DNA of 64,000 bases from Neptunomonas sp. (lineage in GTDB: Bacteria > Pseudomonadota > Gammaproteobacteria > Pseudomonadales > Balneatricaceae): the NCBI RefSeq assembly GCF_016744175.1, contig NZ_JADGEV010000009.1, positions 17,996 to 81,995 of the forward strand. Reading direction: 5' to 3'. Position 1 is the first letter of the stretch. Each line of letters begins with the position of its first letter. The position numbers were made by a program, and so were the translations under genes. The notes beneath the pieces were generated by a model that was given only the letters and a program-made list of their open reading frames with translations, was not told the DNA's origin and made no database searches. Below, one piece after another: positions 1-7,137 of this stretch.

Positions 1-2
1 CA

Positions 3-197
3 ATCATAAAAATATCAAACCAAGATGTAGCAACAGAGTTTGGTCTAAATATTGATAACAACCCCAAGCACCCTTCTTTTTGTAACAAAGACTGGGTCTT
101 ATCTGATTTTGATAGGGGTGAAGAGTATTTTATATACACAAGTGGAAGCATTGGTATTGGGTGTGTTGCTTTTGAAAGCCCCACACCTTCCATTTGA
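3..197 (+). pseudogene. GNAT acetyltransferase fragment (5' end off window, 3' truncated)
   Basis: An open frame enters from the left edge and stops at 195-197. Its translation contains KDWVLSDFDRGEEYFIY and, near the end, IGCVAFES, which resembles the beta-strand 2-4 part of GNAT N-acetyltransferases, where the acetyl-CoA-binding helix would normally follow. Here the frame stops directly after that strand, so the acetyl-CoA loop (Q/RxxGxG/A) is missing. A short continuation in another frame (LYMNFDV) could be the decayed next strand. The piece is therefore read as a broken gene, although its 5' part lies outside the window. Its family placement rests on recognition of the motif pattern only. 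Confidence 0.45.
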
Positions 198-323
198 CGT
201 TCTGTACATGAATTTTGATGTAGTAAACTACTCGTAATCAGCAGGGGCAGCGGCTTGTCTATCAGTGTTTAGTCCGCCGTGATGCCAGCTTTATGAACGG
301 CACAACTTACAGTAGAGGTGAAT

Positions 324-647
324 ATGGCTGGATATGTTATACATCATTACAAGATCACTGATCGCAGTAGAATTGATGAACTCACTCAATTGTCGTTACC
401 TATCAATGAGAAGTATGGCGCTAAAGTAATAGTCGGTAGCCCGACGAAAGCTCTTGAAGGTGAGATGTTAACTCATATGGTCATATTGGAATTTGAAAGT
501 TTTGAAGCGGCACAACTCTTTTATCACTCTCCTGAAAATCAAGATCTCACTAAGCTCAGGTGTAGCATTACAGAAGGCTGGACAACAGTTGTTCCTGGAG
601 ATGTTGAAACCCAAAAAGTTGTGGCGTCTGGTTACTTCTCAAAATGA
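324..647 (+). CDS. DUF1330 family protein
   Basis: Small (107 aa) ferredoxin-fold protein of the DUF1330 type: it opens with GYVIHHYKITD and carries the family's typical core (EKYGAKVIVGSP, then a hydrophobic strand VILEFESFEAA and a helix with FYHSPE). Function in the family is unknown; members resemble dimeric alpha/beta-barrel proteins. A GTG at 318 is in frame, but the AGAGGTG ribosome-binding sequence just before 324 favours the ATG at 324. It stands alone between the GNAT remnant and the LysE exporter, with about 125 non-coding bases upstream, and looks monocistronic. Confidence 0.75.
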   Translation: MAGYVIHHYKITDRSRIDELTQLSLPINEKYGAKVIVGSPTKALEGEMLTHMVILEFESFEAAQLFYHSPENQDLTKLRCSITEGWTTVVPGDVETQKVVASGYFSK

Positions 648-735
648 TAGTAACCTGTAGATTAGTCGGTGCGGCTTTTTGCGGGTACTAAAACGTACCT
701 ATGATATACAACTATGATGTTGCTTAGAGGGATTT

Positions 736-1386
736 ATGAATACTGATACTTTACTCATCTACATTTTGGTTTCATTTTTTTATGTTATCAGCCCAGGTCC
801 AGCTATTTTGTTGGCTATCTATAATGGTGCGATGAATGGAAATAAAGTAGTGATGGTTTCTGCTTTGGGTAACATTATTGGTTTAATGTTCTTATCAACG
901 TTATCTATTAGCGGCCTAAGTGCTGTGCTCTTGGCATCTTCGACTTTGTTTGCAGCTGTCAAAATCATAGGTGCTTCATATCTGATTTACTTAGGTATAC
1001 GCCAACTTTCTTCAAAAAAAATTGGGCCAAATAATAAAACGTTATCGAGCAAAACCCAAAATACAACGGGTACAAACCGGACTTTGTTATCTTATTTTAA
1101 AGAGGGGCTATTTGTTGCGGCAACGAACCCAAAACCTATACTTTTCTTTGCTGCACTGTTCCCTCAGTTTTTAGATACGGCTCACCCGGTTATTCCGCAG
1201 TTCATGCTGATGACACTTATATTTATGGTGTTTTCTTTCTTATCATTGTCAACTTATGGCTATTTAGCACAGCGAGCAAAAGGCTTCTTATCCAATGAAA
1301 AAAACGTGAAGTGGTTTCATCGTTTAAGCGGTGGTTTGTTTATAGGTATGGGAACCAGTATTTTCTTCATAAAAACTGAAAGCTAG
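736..1386 (+). CDS. LysE/RhtB family amino-acid exporter
   Basis: A 216-aa inner-membrane protein with about six hydrophobic segments and the family's N-terminal signature (SPGPAILLAIYNGAMNG) followed by the conserved helix with GNIIG. LysE/RhtB proteins export amino acids or their derivatives by proton exchange; the substrate cannot be told from sequence. The start is well supported by AGAGGG seven bases upstream of the ATG. Length is normal for the family (about 205-215 aa). The next sequence in the same direction is a remnant of an oxidoreductase gene, so no functional operon partner is evident. Confidence 0.88.
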   Translation: MNTDTLLIYILVSFFYVISPGPAILLAIYNGAMNGNKVVMVSALGNIIGLMFLSTLSISGLSAVLLASSTLFAAVKIIGASYLIYLGIRQLSSKKIGPNNKTLSSKTQNTTGTNRTLLSYFKEGLFVAATNPKPILFFAALFPQFLDTAHPVIPQFMLMTLIFMVFSFLSLSTYGYLAQRAKGFLSNEKNVKWFHRLSGGLFIGMGTSIFFIKTES

Positions 1387-1388
1387 TA

Positions 1389-1502
1389 GGAGGGCGCTTT
1401 GTCTCATCTGATGCGATTTCAGAGAAAACTTTTCCGTTATCCTCTCTCGCGGCAGCTCAAAAAGAGTTCCTTGAGAAAAAGCATGTAGTAAATTTGTTCT
1501 AA
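1389..1502 (+). pseudogene. C-terminal remnant of an MDR (zinc-type) oxidoreductase
   Basis: Directly behind the LysE stop there is an open frame with no start that reads GRFVSSDAISEKTFPLSSLA and then AAQKEFLEKKHVV before the stop at 1500-1502. The block KTFPLxxxAxAxxxLExxKH is the characteristic last helix of medium-chain dehydrogenases/quinone oxidoreductases, normally followed by G-K-I/V-V-L; here that last strand is altered to NLF. Nothing of the other ~290 residues is present, so this is read as the 3' scar of a deleted gene. The recognition is by motif only and no alignment was run. Confidence 0.5.
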
Positions 1503-1513
1503 TCCCTTAGGTA

Positions 1514-2410
1514 ATGGTATTAACCATCATGGATTTTCCTGAAATAGCCTTCAATTATCAAAAAGCCGGTAATATTGGTATTGAATCGATTCGTCTTGAA
1601 GATCTATATAACAGAGCTCAAGTTATCGAGCCTACTCCAATCACACCTCATCGCTTAAATTTTTATAATCTTATCTTTGTCGAGCAAGGGGCAGGTAAGC
1701 ATCTTATCGACTTTATTGAATACAGTTTTGAACCAGGTAGTTTTATTCTGGTTCACCCTGACCAAGTACATGCCTATGATTTGGATGCTGAGACAAAAGG
1801 TGAGGTGCTACTTTTTACAGGATCTTTTGTAGAGCTGGTGCTTAACAATATGCGCATGCCTGGCTTTTCACCTAATCACTTGGGTGTTAACTATCAGCCT
1901 GTGATTAAACCTTATAAAGCAGGCTTGGCTAGCTGTGTACTGTTGATGGAGGAGTTATCTAAAGAGTTGGCAAACCCAAGTAGAGATGTGCTTATCTTAA
2001 TGCATTTATTTTCTTGTTTGTTGCTGATGTTAAGAAGAGAGCAGCCTGAGGCCGATAATAATACGCTTTCAACGGGACAAATGGATAGACTTAATCGTTT
2101 TCTAAGTCTGCTGCATAGTAATTTTACGACGATGCGGGATGCTAGCCTGTATGCAGATAAACTACACACTACGTATAAAACGCTGAATCAAGTTTGTAAG
2201 AAAGGGACCGGACAAACCGCTAAACAATTAATCGACGCCTATACACTGCTGGAGGCTAAGCGACGTTTGGTGATAGACAACTGTACCACTCAGCAGCTGG
2301 CATGGGACCTAGGCTTTAATGATGCCAGTAATTTTGTGAAGTATTTTAAGAAACACGCACACTACACGCCTTCCGATTTTAGAAAGCTATATGCTCGTAC
2401 TTCCTCTTAA
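1514..2410 (+). CDS. AraC family transcriptional regulator with cupin sensor domain
   Basis: A 298-aa regulator. Residues roughly 20-150 form an AraC-type cupin (EPGSFILVHPDQVHAYD contains the His-containing strand typical of the ligand pocket), and the C-terminal ~100 residues carry two helix-turn-helix motifs, the second ending in NFVKYFKKHAHYTPSDFRK, the classic AraC signature. It is likely a ligand-responsive activator; the effector is unknown. Two starts are possible (ATG 1514 or ATG 1529) and neither has a convincing Shine-Dalgarno; a weak TAGGT precedes 1514. It sits upstream of, and in the same direction as, the secreted SnoaL-like gene, which is its most obvious potential target. Confidence 0.85.
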   Translation: MVLTIMDFPEIAFNYQKAGNIGIESIRLEDLYNRAQVIEPTPITPHRLNFYNLIFVEQGAGKHLIDFIEYSFEPGSFILVHPDQVHAYDLDAETKGEVLLFTGSFVELVLNNMRMPGFSPNHLGVNYQPVIKPYKAGLASCVLLMEELSKELANPSRDVLILMHLFSCLLLMLRREQPEADNNTLSTGQMDRLNRFLSLLHSNFTTMRDASLYADKLHTTYKTLNQVCKKGTGQTAKQLIDAYTLLEAKRRLVIDNCTTQQLAWDLGFNDASNFVKYFKKHAHYTPSDFRKLYARTSS

Positions 2411-2535
2411 CGTGTCGTACTAAAAAATCACCCAAAAACGAATAAGGTTCGATATTCACCATTTTTAGGCTCTCTCTCACCGCGCTAATTCTGTTGCTCA
2501 CTAGTAATCTATCGTCATCTTATTTGGAGACGAAA

Positions 2536-3408
2536 ATGAATAAAAAATTCACGAAACTGATTACTAGCGCAGCAATGACTACTGCAATTTTGGCATCCAC
2601 TGGATGCTTTGCAATAACCGAGGATAAAGAGATGAGCCTGTCTATCACAGATAAAGCGGTTAGCCTGATCAGAAGTATTGAAACGGGCGATCAAGCGCCT
2701 GTTGCTTACATAAATCCTGAGAAGTACATTCAACATAATCTTGCGGTGGGCGATGGTTTGGCTGGTTTTGGTGCTGTGCTTCAAGCGCTACCTAAAGGCA
2801 GTGCAAAGGCTGATGTTAAGCGCGCTTTTCAAGATGGTGAATACGTTGTACTGCACACCAATTATAATTTCTTTGGGCCTAAAGTTGGGTTTGATATCTT
2901 TCGTTTCGAAGAGGGGTTAATCGTTGAGCATTGGGATAACCTCGCTGAAAAGACAGAACCTAACCCAAGTGGTCGTACGCAATTAGATGGCCCGACTGAA
3001 ATTCGGGATCTGGATAAAACCTTAGTAAATAAACAGATCATTGCCGGTTTTGTTGAAACTATCTTAATCAAAGGTGAGATGGATAAGATTACTGACTATA
3101 TTGGCACAGAAGAGCAAAATTACTTGCAACATAATGCAGCGATTGGTGATGGTTTAGGTGCTTTAGGTGCCGCTCTTGGGGCTTTGGCAGAGCAGGGAGT
3201 GCCTATGGTCTATACGCAAAACCATAAAATACTTGGACAAGGTAATTTCGTGCTGAGTATTAGTGAAGGGCAGTTTTTAAATGAGCATGTTGCCTTCTAT
3301 GACTTGTTCCGTCTTGAAGGTGGCAAAATTGTTGAGCATTGGGACACAATAGAAACCATTCCAGCGAAAGCAGATTGGAAAAATGAAAACGGAAAATTTA
3401 ATTTCTAA
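2536..3408 (+). CDS. Secreted protein with two tandem SnoaL/NTF2-like domains
   Basis: A 290-aa protein with an N-terminal signal peptide (basic MNKK, then a hydrophobic stretch ending in TGCFA). A Cys at the end of the hydrophobic segment is not a good lipobox, so signal peptidase I cleavage is favoured. The mature part is an internal duplication: first half YIQHNLAVGDGLAGFG and RFEEGLIVEHWDN, second half YLQHNAAIGDGLGALG and RLEGGKIVEHWDT. These are typical of SnoaL-like predicted enzymes/ester cyclases (NTF2 fold), usually encoded as single domains. The start at 2536 is chosen over 2494 because GGAGA lies seven bases ahead and the signal peptide begins there. Substrate unknown. Confidence 0.8.
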   Translation: MNKKFTKLITSAAMTTAILASTGCFAITEDKEMSLSITDKAVSLIRSIETGDQAPVAYINPEKYIQHNLAVGDGLAGFGAVLQALPKGSAKADVKRAFQDGEYVVLHTNYNFFGPKVGFDIFRFEEGLIVEHWDNLAEKTEPNPSGRTQLDGPTEIRDLDKTLVNKQIIAGFVETILIKGEMDKITDYIGTEEQNYLQHNAAIGDGLGALGAALGALAEQGVPMVYTQNHKILGQGNFVLSISEGQFLNEHVAFYDLFRLEGGKIVEHWDTIETIPAKADWKNENGKFNF

Positions 3409-3637
3409 GCGTTAAAGCAAATAATCAAAACGCAGTTGCTTAATTCAGAGCACTGCGCCTTTGTGTCTGTATTATTCTTTATATACTTATGTGTTAACTC
3501 ATTGATTTTTAAAGTAAGTGGTTTATGCTCTTTCGGAATGTGCAAAGGTGAGTGCATGTTTAGTGTGGTGCAAGCTAAACATGCGCTACCCTGCAACTGT
3601 TCGCATTTTAAGTATAGGTTAGGAGTATTATCACTGT

Positions 3638-4138
3638 ATGTCTGAGTTAACTATTCGCTCTGTAAGAGAAGAAGATCTTGATAGATGCTTTGAAATAGAG
3701 TCTGTGTCTTATGCTGGTGATGAGGCTGCTACAAAAGAAAAAATACTAAAGCGAATTACAACATATCCCCAAGGCTTTATTGTTCTAGAAAACCAAGAAG
3801 AAATCATTGGTTTTATCAATGCTGGAGCAACTCATAACGTAGTGCTATCAGACGAGGAGTTTAAAGAACTAATCGGTCATGATCCAAGTGGCGAGCATAT
3901 TGTTATTATGTCTGTTGTTGTTCATCCAAAATACCAAGGCAACGGTATGGCTGATAAATTAATGAGCAGTTTCATTCGTATTATGCGAGAACTAGCCAAA
4001 ACAGAAATATATTTAATTTGCCAAACTGAGCTAATTGACATGTACGCTAAGCACGGTTTTGTTCATCTCGGTGAGTCAGACTCTGATCATGGTGGGCTTC
4101 ACTGGCATGAGATGTCACTCTCGCTGAAAAATACATAA
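3638..4138 (+). CDS. GNAT family N-acetyltransferase
   Basis: 166 aa. The N-terminal strand reads LTIRSVREEDLDRCFEIE, the usual GNAT opening; the acetyl-CoA-binding motif A is visible as VVVHPKYQGNGMADKLM, matching V-x-P-x-x-Q-x-x-G-x-G/A. The C-terminal part (MYAKHGFVHLGES) is the typical beta6-beta7 region. Probably acetylates a small molecule amine; the substrate cannot be inferred. An AGGAG lies 12 bases ahead of the ATG, longer than ideal but the only plausible ribosome-binding site. The gene stands alone, flanked by non-coding sequence on both sides. Confidence 0.85.
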   Translation: MSELTIRSVREEDLDRCFEIESVSYAGDEAATKEKILKRITTYPQGFIVLENQEEIIGFINAGATHNVVLSDEEFKELIGHDPSGEHIVIMSVVVHPKYQGNGMADKLMSSFIRIMRELAKTEIYLICQTELIDMYAKHGFVHLGESDSDHGGLHWHEMSLSLKNT

Positions 4139-4508
4139 TTGAGTGTTGGCATGCATAGGGAGCGCTAGATGTTCCCATTTTGAACCACAACCAATCACTC
4201 GCCTTATGCTTAAAAAATCAAACCGCTGTGCGCCAGACCAAATAGGGCGTATAGTCAAACGGTTAGTCTTTCCCTGTATCGAGCCTACTGGCCAACACGC
4301 CTCTATCCTCCTTATCGCGATTCTATTTGCTCGCAAGCGAATAGATTAGATTCATAGCACCTGTTATTTGCATTTCTCTATCTTAATGAGAACAGCTAGA
4401 TTTTTTGTGTAATTCTGTTCGTTTGAACAGAGAGACGCCGCGCGTGAAATTTTTTATGCGTGAATACAGGTGCGCCCTTTATTTGTACTTATTCCTTTTA
4501 GGAGCACC
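4139..4508 (+). other. Intergenic stretch with a 7-bp hairpin in the leader of the next gene
   Basis: No convincing gene was found here. The two overlapping frames open in it have no ribosome-binding site and no recognisable family features. A perfect inverted repeat TCTGTTC/GAACAGA with a four-base loop occupies 4414-4431, about 80 bases upstream of the phosphatidyltransferase start. A second imperfect palindrome lies at 4323-4344. Neither is followed by a T-run, so they are not obvious terminators. Confidence 0.4.
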
Positions 4509-5162
4509 ATGACCACAGGCAACGAAGAAGTCCAAGAGTTACAACCCACTATTATTTCCTATGTAAAAGATCTACCTAATTTGTGCTCACTTGCTGGATT
4601 AGCCTGCACGGTATTAGCGATCTACTTCAGCATTACGGGTGTTTACTATGCCGCAATGATTGGCATGATCTGGGCCGTTGCCTTTGATTGGGCCGATGGT
4701 CTGGTTGCACGAAGAATGAAAGGGCGTACAGGAAGTGATCGCATTTTTGGTGGTCAACTTGATCTGTTAATAGACATAGTGAGCTATGGCGTTACACCGG
4801 CAATTCTGTTGCTCAGTTTTGGGAAGTTTGATCCAATATTCCTGCCTGTCGCTTTTATCGTACTTGCTGCTAGCGCGATACGCTTGAGCTACTTCAGCAC
4901 CTTTGGTTTGTCTGACGAGTCTAAATACACAGGGCTGGCACTGGATAACAACAACATTATATTGGTTTTTATCTTTCTTTTAGAGAGTATTTTTCCCATT
5001 GGATTTTTCTCAGTACTCCTCTATATCAGTGCCCTAGGGTTGGCAGTCCTCAATGTATCTCAGATTAAAACGCCAAAATTCTCTGGCAATCCAAGGAATG
5101 TTTTTTTGCTTGCGTTTTATACGCTCGGAATAACAAGTATTTATGTTTGGAAACTTTTGTAG
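4509..5162 (+). CDS. CDP-alcohol phosphatidyltransferase family protein (PssA-like)
   Basis: 217-aa polytopic membrane enzyme. The family signature is clear: DWADGLVAR (D-x2-D-G-x2-A-R) followed by GGQLDLLID (G-x3-D-x3-D), giving all four metal- and CDP-binding aspartates. The spacer between the two halves is 12 residues instead of the usual 8. FGGQLDLLIDIVSYGVTP most resembles phosphatidylserine synthase-type enzymes, so it likely joins a polar alcohol to a CDP-activated lipid, or a CDP-alcohol to diacylglycerol. ATG 4509 is preferred over the upstream 4470 start because AGGAG lies five bases ahead. The cytidylyltransferase gene follows 72 bases later, suggesting a shared pathway. Confidence 0.85.
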   Translation: MTTGNEEVQELQPTIISYVKDLPNLCSLAGLACTVLAIYFSITGVYYAAMIGMIWAVAFDWADGLVARRMKGRTGSDRIFGGQLDLLIDIVSYGVTPAILLLSFGKFDPIFLPVAFIVLAASAIRLSYFSTFGLSDESKYTGLALDNNNIILVFIFLLESIFPIGFFSVLLYISALGLAVLNVSQIKTPKFSGNPRNVFLLAFYTLGITSIYVWKLL

Positions 5163-5234
5163 CCGTTATTAGCAGTAATAAACCTGTTGATAGAAATTGG
5201 CACTGATAATTATTTTTGAGAGATTAAACAGCAC

Positions 5235-5690
5235 ATGATTGTATATACCGTAGGTACGTTTGATTTGTTACATGTAGGCCACCTTGCTTTACTAGAGTAC
5301 TGTAAATCATTAGGTGGTGTTTTGGCCGTTGGCGTTGCCTCAGATCGAGTTGTAAATTCCTATAAGCCTAATGTGCCTGTTATTCCTCTTGAGCAACGCA
5401 TGGAGATGCTGCAAGCTCTGCGTTGTGTAGATATTGTGCGTTCTTATGATGAGCTGGAATATGTATCTGGTTGCAAAGAAGTGAATGCTGATATTTTCGT
5501 GATTGGCGAAGATTGGGGGAACAAGCCTCACAATCTAGCGGTGGAGTCTTATCTGAAATCAGCAGGGAAGCAGATCAGCCAAGTGCTTTATAACCCTCGG
5601 ACATCATCAACCACAATAAAACAGAATGTCATGGCTCAGTCTTATAAAGCGGGTAGTTCAAAGATAGCTGTTGCGGAAAGGCTTAATTAA
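5235..5690 (+). CDS. Cytidylyltransferase-like protein (TagD/Pcy-type nucleotidyltransferase)
   Basis: 151 aa. The N-terminus VGTFDLLHVGHLALLEYCK contains the HxGH nucleotide-binding motif, and the C-terminal RTSSTTIK corresponds to the R-T-x-x-I/T-S-T-T signature of glycerol-3-phosphate and phosphocholine/phosphoethanolamine cytidylyltransferases. These enzymes make CDP-alcohols from CTP and a phosphorylated alcohol. The substrate is not determinable by eye. Its position directly behind a CDP-alcohol phosphatidyltransferase gene suggests that it provides the CDP-activated head group. Length is typical for the soluble bacterial form (about 130-150 aa). Confidence 0.85.
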   Translation: MIVYTVGTFDLLHVGHLALLEYCKSLGGVLAVGVASDRVVNSYKPNVPVIPLEQRMEMLQALRCVDIVRSYDELEYVSGCKEVNADIFVIGEDWGNKPHNLAVESYLKSAGKQISQVLYNPRTSSTTIKQNVMAQSYKAGSSKIAVAERLN

Positions 5691-5757
5691 CAGGATTTTA
5701 ACTGCCTACATATCTGTGATTGATAGCATTCTTTTATAACGTACTTGGATTTTGGGA

Positions 5758-5916
5758 ATGGAGACGATAAATCTCAAGTGCGTAAAAAAGTGTAAAGTGA
5801 ATAGAGAGTATTTAGACAGGGCTTGTAAAGCGAAATCAGATATGTGGATGAGAACACTAAATAGTCACTTTGATCATCATAAACACCCGTGCAGACAAGC
5901 CGTTTATGCGCATTAA
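5758..5916 (+). CDS. Possible small Cys/His-rich protein (52 aa), unrecognised
   Basis: In the 410-base gap after the cytidylyltransferase there is a 52-codon ORF beginning METINLKCVKKCK and ending HKHPCRQAVYAH. It has four Cys (8, 12, 23, 45) and five His, four of them clustered at 37-43, and many Lys/Arg. The composition is compatible with a small metal- or nucleic-acid-binding protein, but no family is recognised. The ribosome-binding site is poor (GGGA immediately before the ATG). It may be fortuitous; nothing else in 5691-6146 looks coding. Confidence 0.25.
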   Translation: METINLKCVKKCKVNREYLDRACKAKSDMWMRTLNSHFDHHKHPCRQAVYAH

Positions 5917-6146
5917 TGGAAACACTAAGCAATACTGTTAGTCTTAACGCATCAAGGTTCGGATATTTTCATGCATGTATTCATTCTTTACATCCTTGGC
6001 TTCTATTCTTGTGTAACAGGCACATCATTTCCTGGCCATCTTATAGAAGCCACTTTTTCAGCTTCTAATTCTATCTTGTTTTCGTAGGCTACCCTCTTCA
6101 ATTTTTGCGTTACAATATTGAAAAATCTAATGATGTACCTTTCTTA

Positions 6147-7115
6147 ATGCTTACTAAAAAATCAATCTATAGTCTTCTTATCATCTGTTTTGTAGCTTTT
6201 GTTAGCTTACTGATTTACAGAACCTTTTTGTTAAATAGCACTAAATTTGTCAGCTTTGATGAACAGTTGGAAGAAATATCGGGTATAGAGTTCGATAAAA
6301 AGCAGCAGTTGTGGGCCATAAATGATGGTGGCGACTTTCCCCGATTGTATCAGCTCGATGGTGTAGGGAAGGTTGAACGCAGCATTAAAATAGAAAATGC
6401 AAAAAACTGGGATTGGGAGGATATGACCCAAGACGATTTTGGACATTTCTTTATTGGTGATTTTGGCAACAATGATAATGACCGCCAATGGTTGACGATT
6501 TATAAAATTGAAAACCCTACCGATATAAAATCTGATACTACACGTGCAGAGATAATCAAGTTTACTAATCCTGAATTTAAGGCTGGTTTAGATGAAAACG
6601 TCCGTAAAAATGCGCATTACGATGTAGAAGCATTTATTTACTTCAAACGTAGCCTTTATCTTTTCACTAAAAATCGTTCTAGCCCATTTGATGGTAAAAC
6701 ACGCCTTTATCGTATTGGTGATTATGCCGGAAACTTTAAAGCACAATACATAAATGAGTTCTCTACCTGCACTATTATTAAAGAGTTATGTTGGGTGACC
6801 TCTGCGGCACTAAGTCCTGATAGGAGCAAGTTGGTGTTGTTAGATTCAGAGCGTTTATGGCTATTTGAAAACTGGCAAGGTGATGATTTTTTCTCTGGTG
6901 ATATATATCAAATTGATCTTGGAATAGTGACTCAAAAAGAGGCTGTTGCGTTTTATACTGACAATATTATTGTTTTCACCGATGAAGTCTTTAGTGGGAT
7001 TGGTGGTAATGGCTATGTTATTAAGCTGGATAATGTGAAGAAAAAATTGATTCGAAAATCTGGAAAGAAAACGAGTGACTCTAGTGTAAATACGCAACCA
7101 ATAAGAGAAAAGTAA
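6147..7115 (+). CDS. Membrane-anchored predicted beta-propeller protein
   Basis: 322 aa. An N-terminal Lys-rich segment and a single hydrophobic helix (residues about 6-28) look like an uncleaved signal anchor, placing the rest in the periplasm. The body has repeated strand motifs such as LWAINDGGD, NWDWEDMTQD, HFFIGDFGNN and YDVEAFIYF, the pattern of predicted secreted propeller proteins (SdiA-regulated-like/YncE-like folds). No catalytic function is known. The first in-frame start at 6105 would be TTG; the ATG at 6147 gives a clean membrane anchor and is preferred, though no good ribosome-binding site is seen for either. It converges with the GGDEF-EAL gene. Confidence 0.6.
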   Translation: MLTKKSIYSLLIICFVAFVSLLIYRTFLLNSTKFVSFDEQLEEISGIEFDKKQQLWAINDGGDFPRLYQLDGVGKVERSIKIENAKNWDWEDMTQDDFGHFFIGDFGNNDNDRQWLTIYKIENPTDIKSDTTRAEIIKFTNPEFKAGLDENVRKNAHYDVEAFIYFKRSLYLFTKNRSSPFDGKTRLYRIGDYAGNFKAQYINEFSTCTIIKELCWVTSAALSPDRSKLVLLDSERLWLFENWQGDDFFSGDIYQIDLGIVTQKEAVAFYTDNIIVFTDEVFSGIGGNGYVIKLDNVKKKLIRKSGKKTSDSSVNTQPIREK

Positions 7116-7137
7116 GTAGTTATTAGCTTTCTTCCCT

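Noticed and set aside
52-237. 61-codon frame overlapping the GNAT remnant
   Set aside because: No ribosome-binding site and no family features; it is a shadow of the remnant in another frame, although part of it may be the shifted GNAT strand.
4115-4349. Two overlapping opposite-strand frames of about 70 codons
   Set aside because: Basic and low-complexity translations without family features or ribosome-binding sites; they cannot both be real, and neither is supported.
4139-4349. Integron attC-like site
   Set aside because: Searched for GTTRRRY/RYYYAAC core pairs with an intervening dyad; none were found in the right arrangement.
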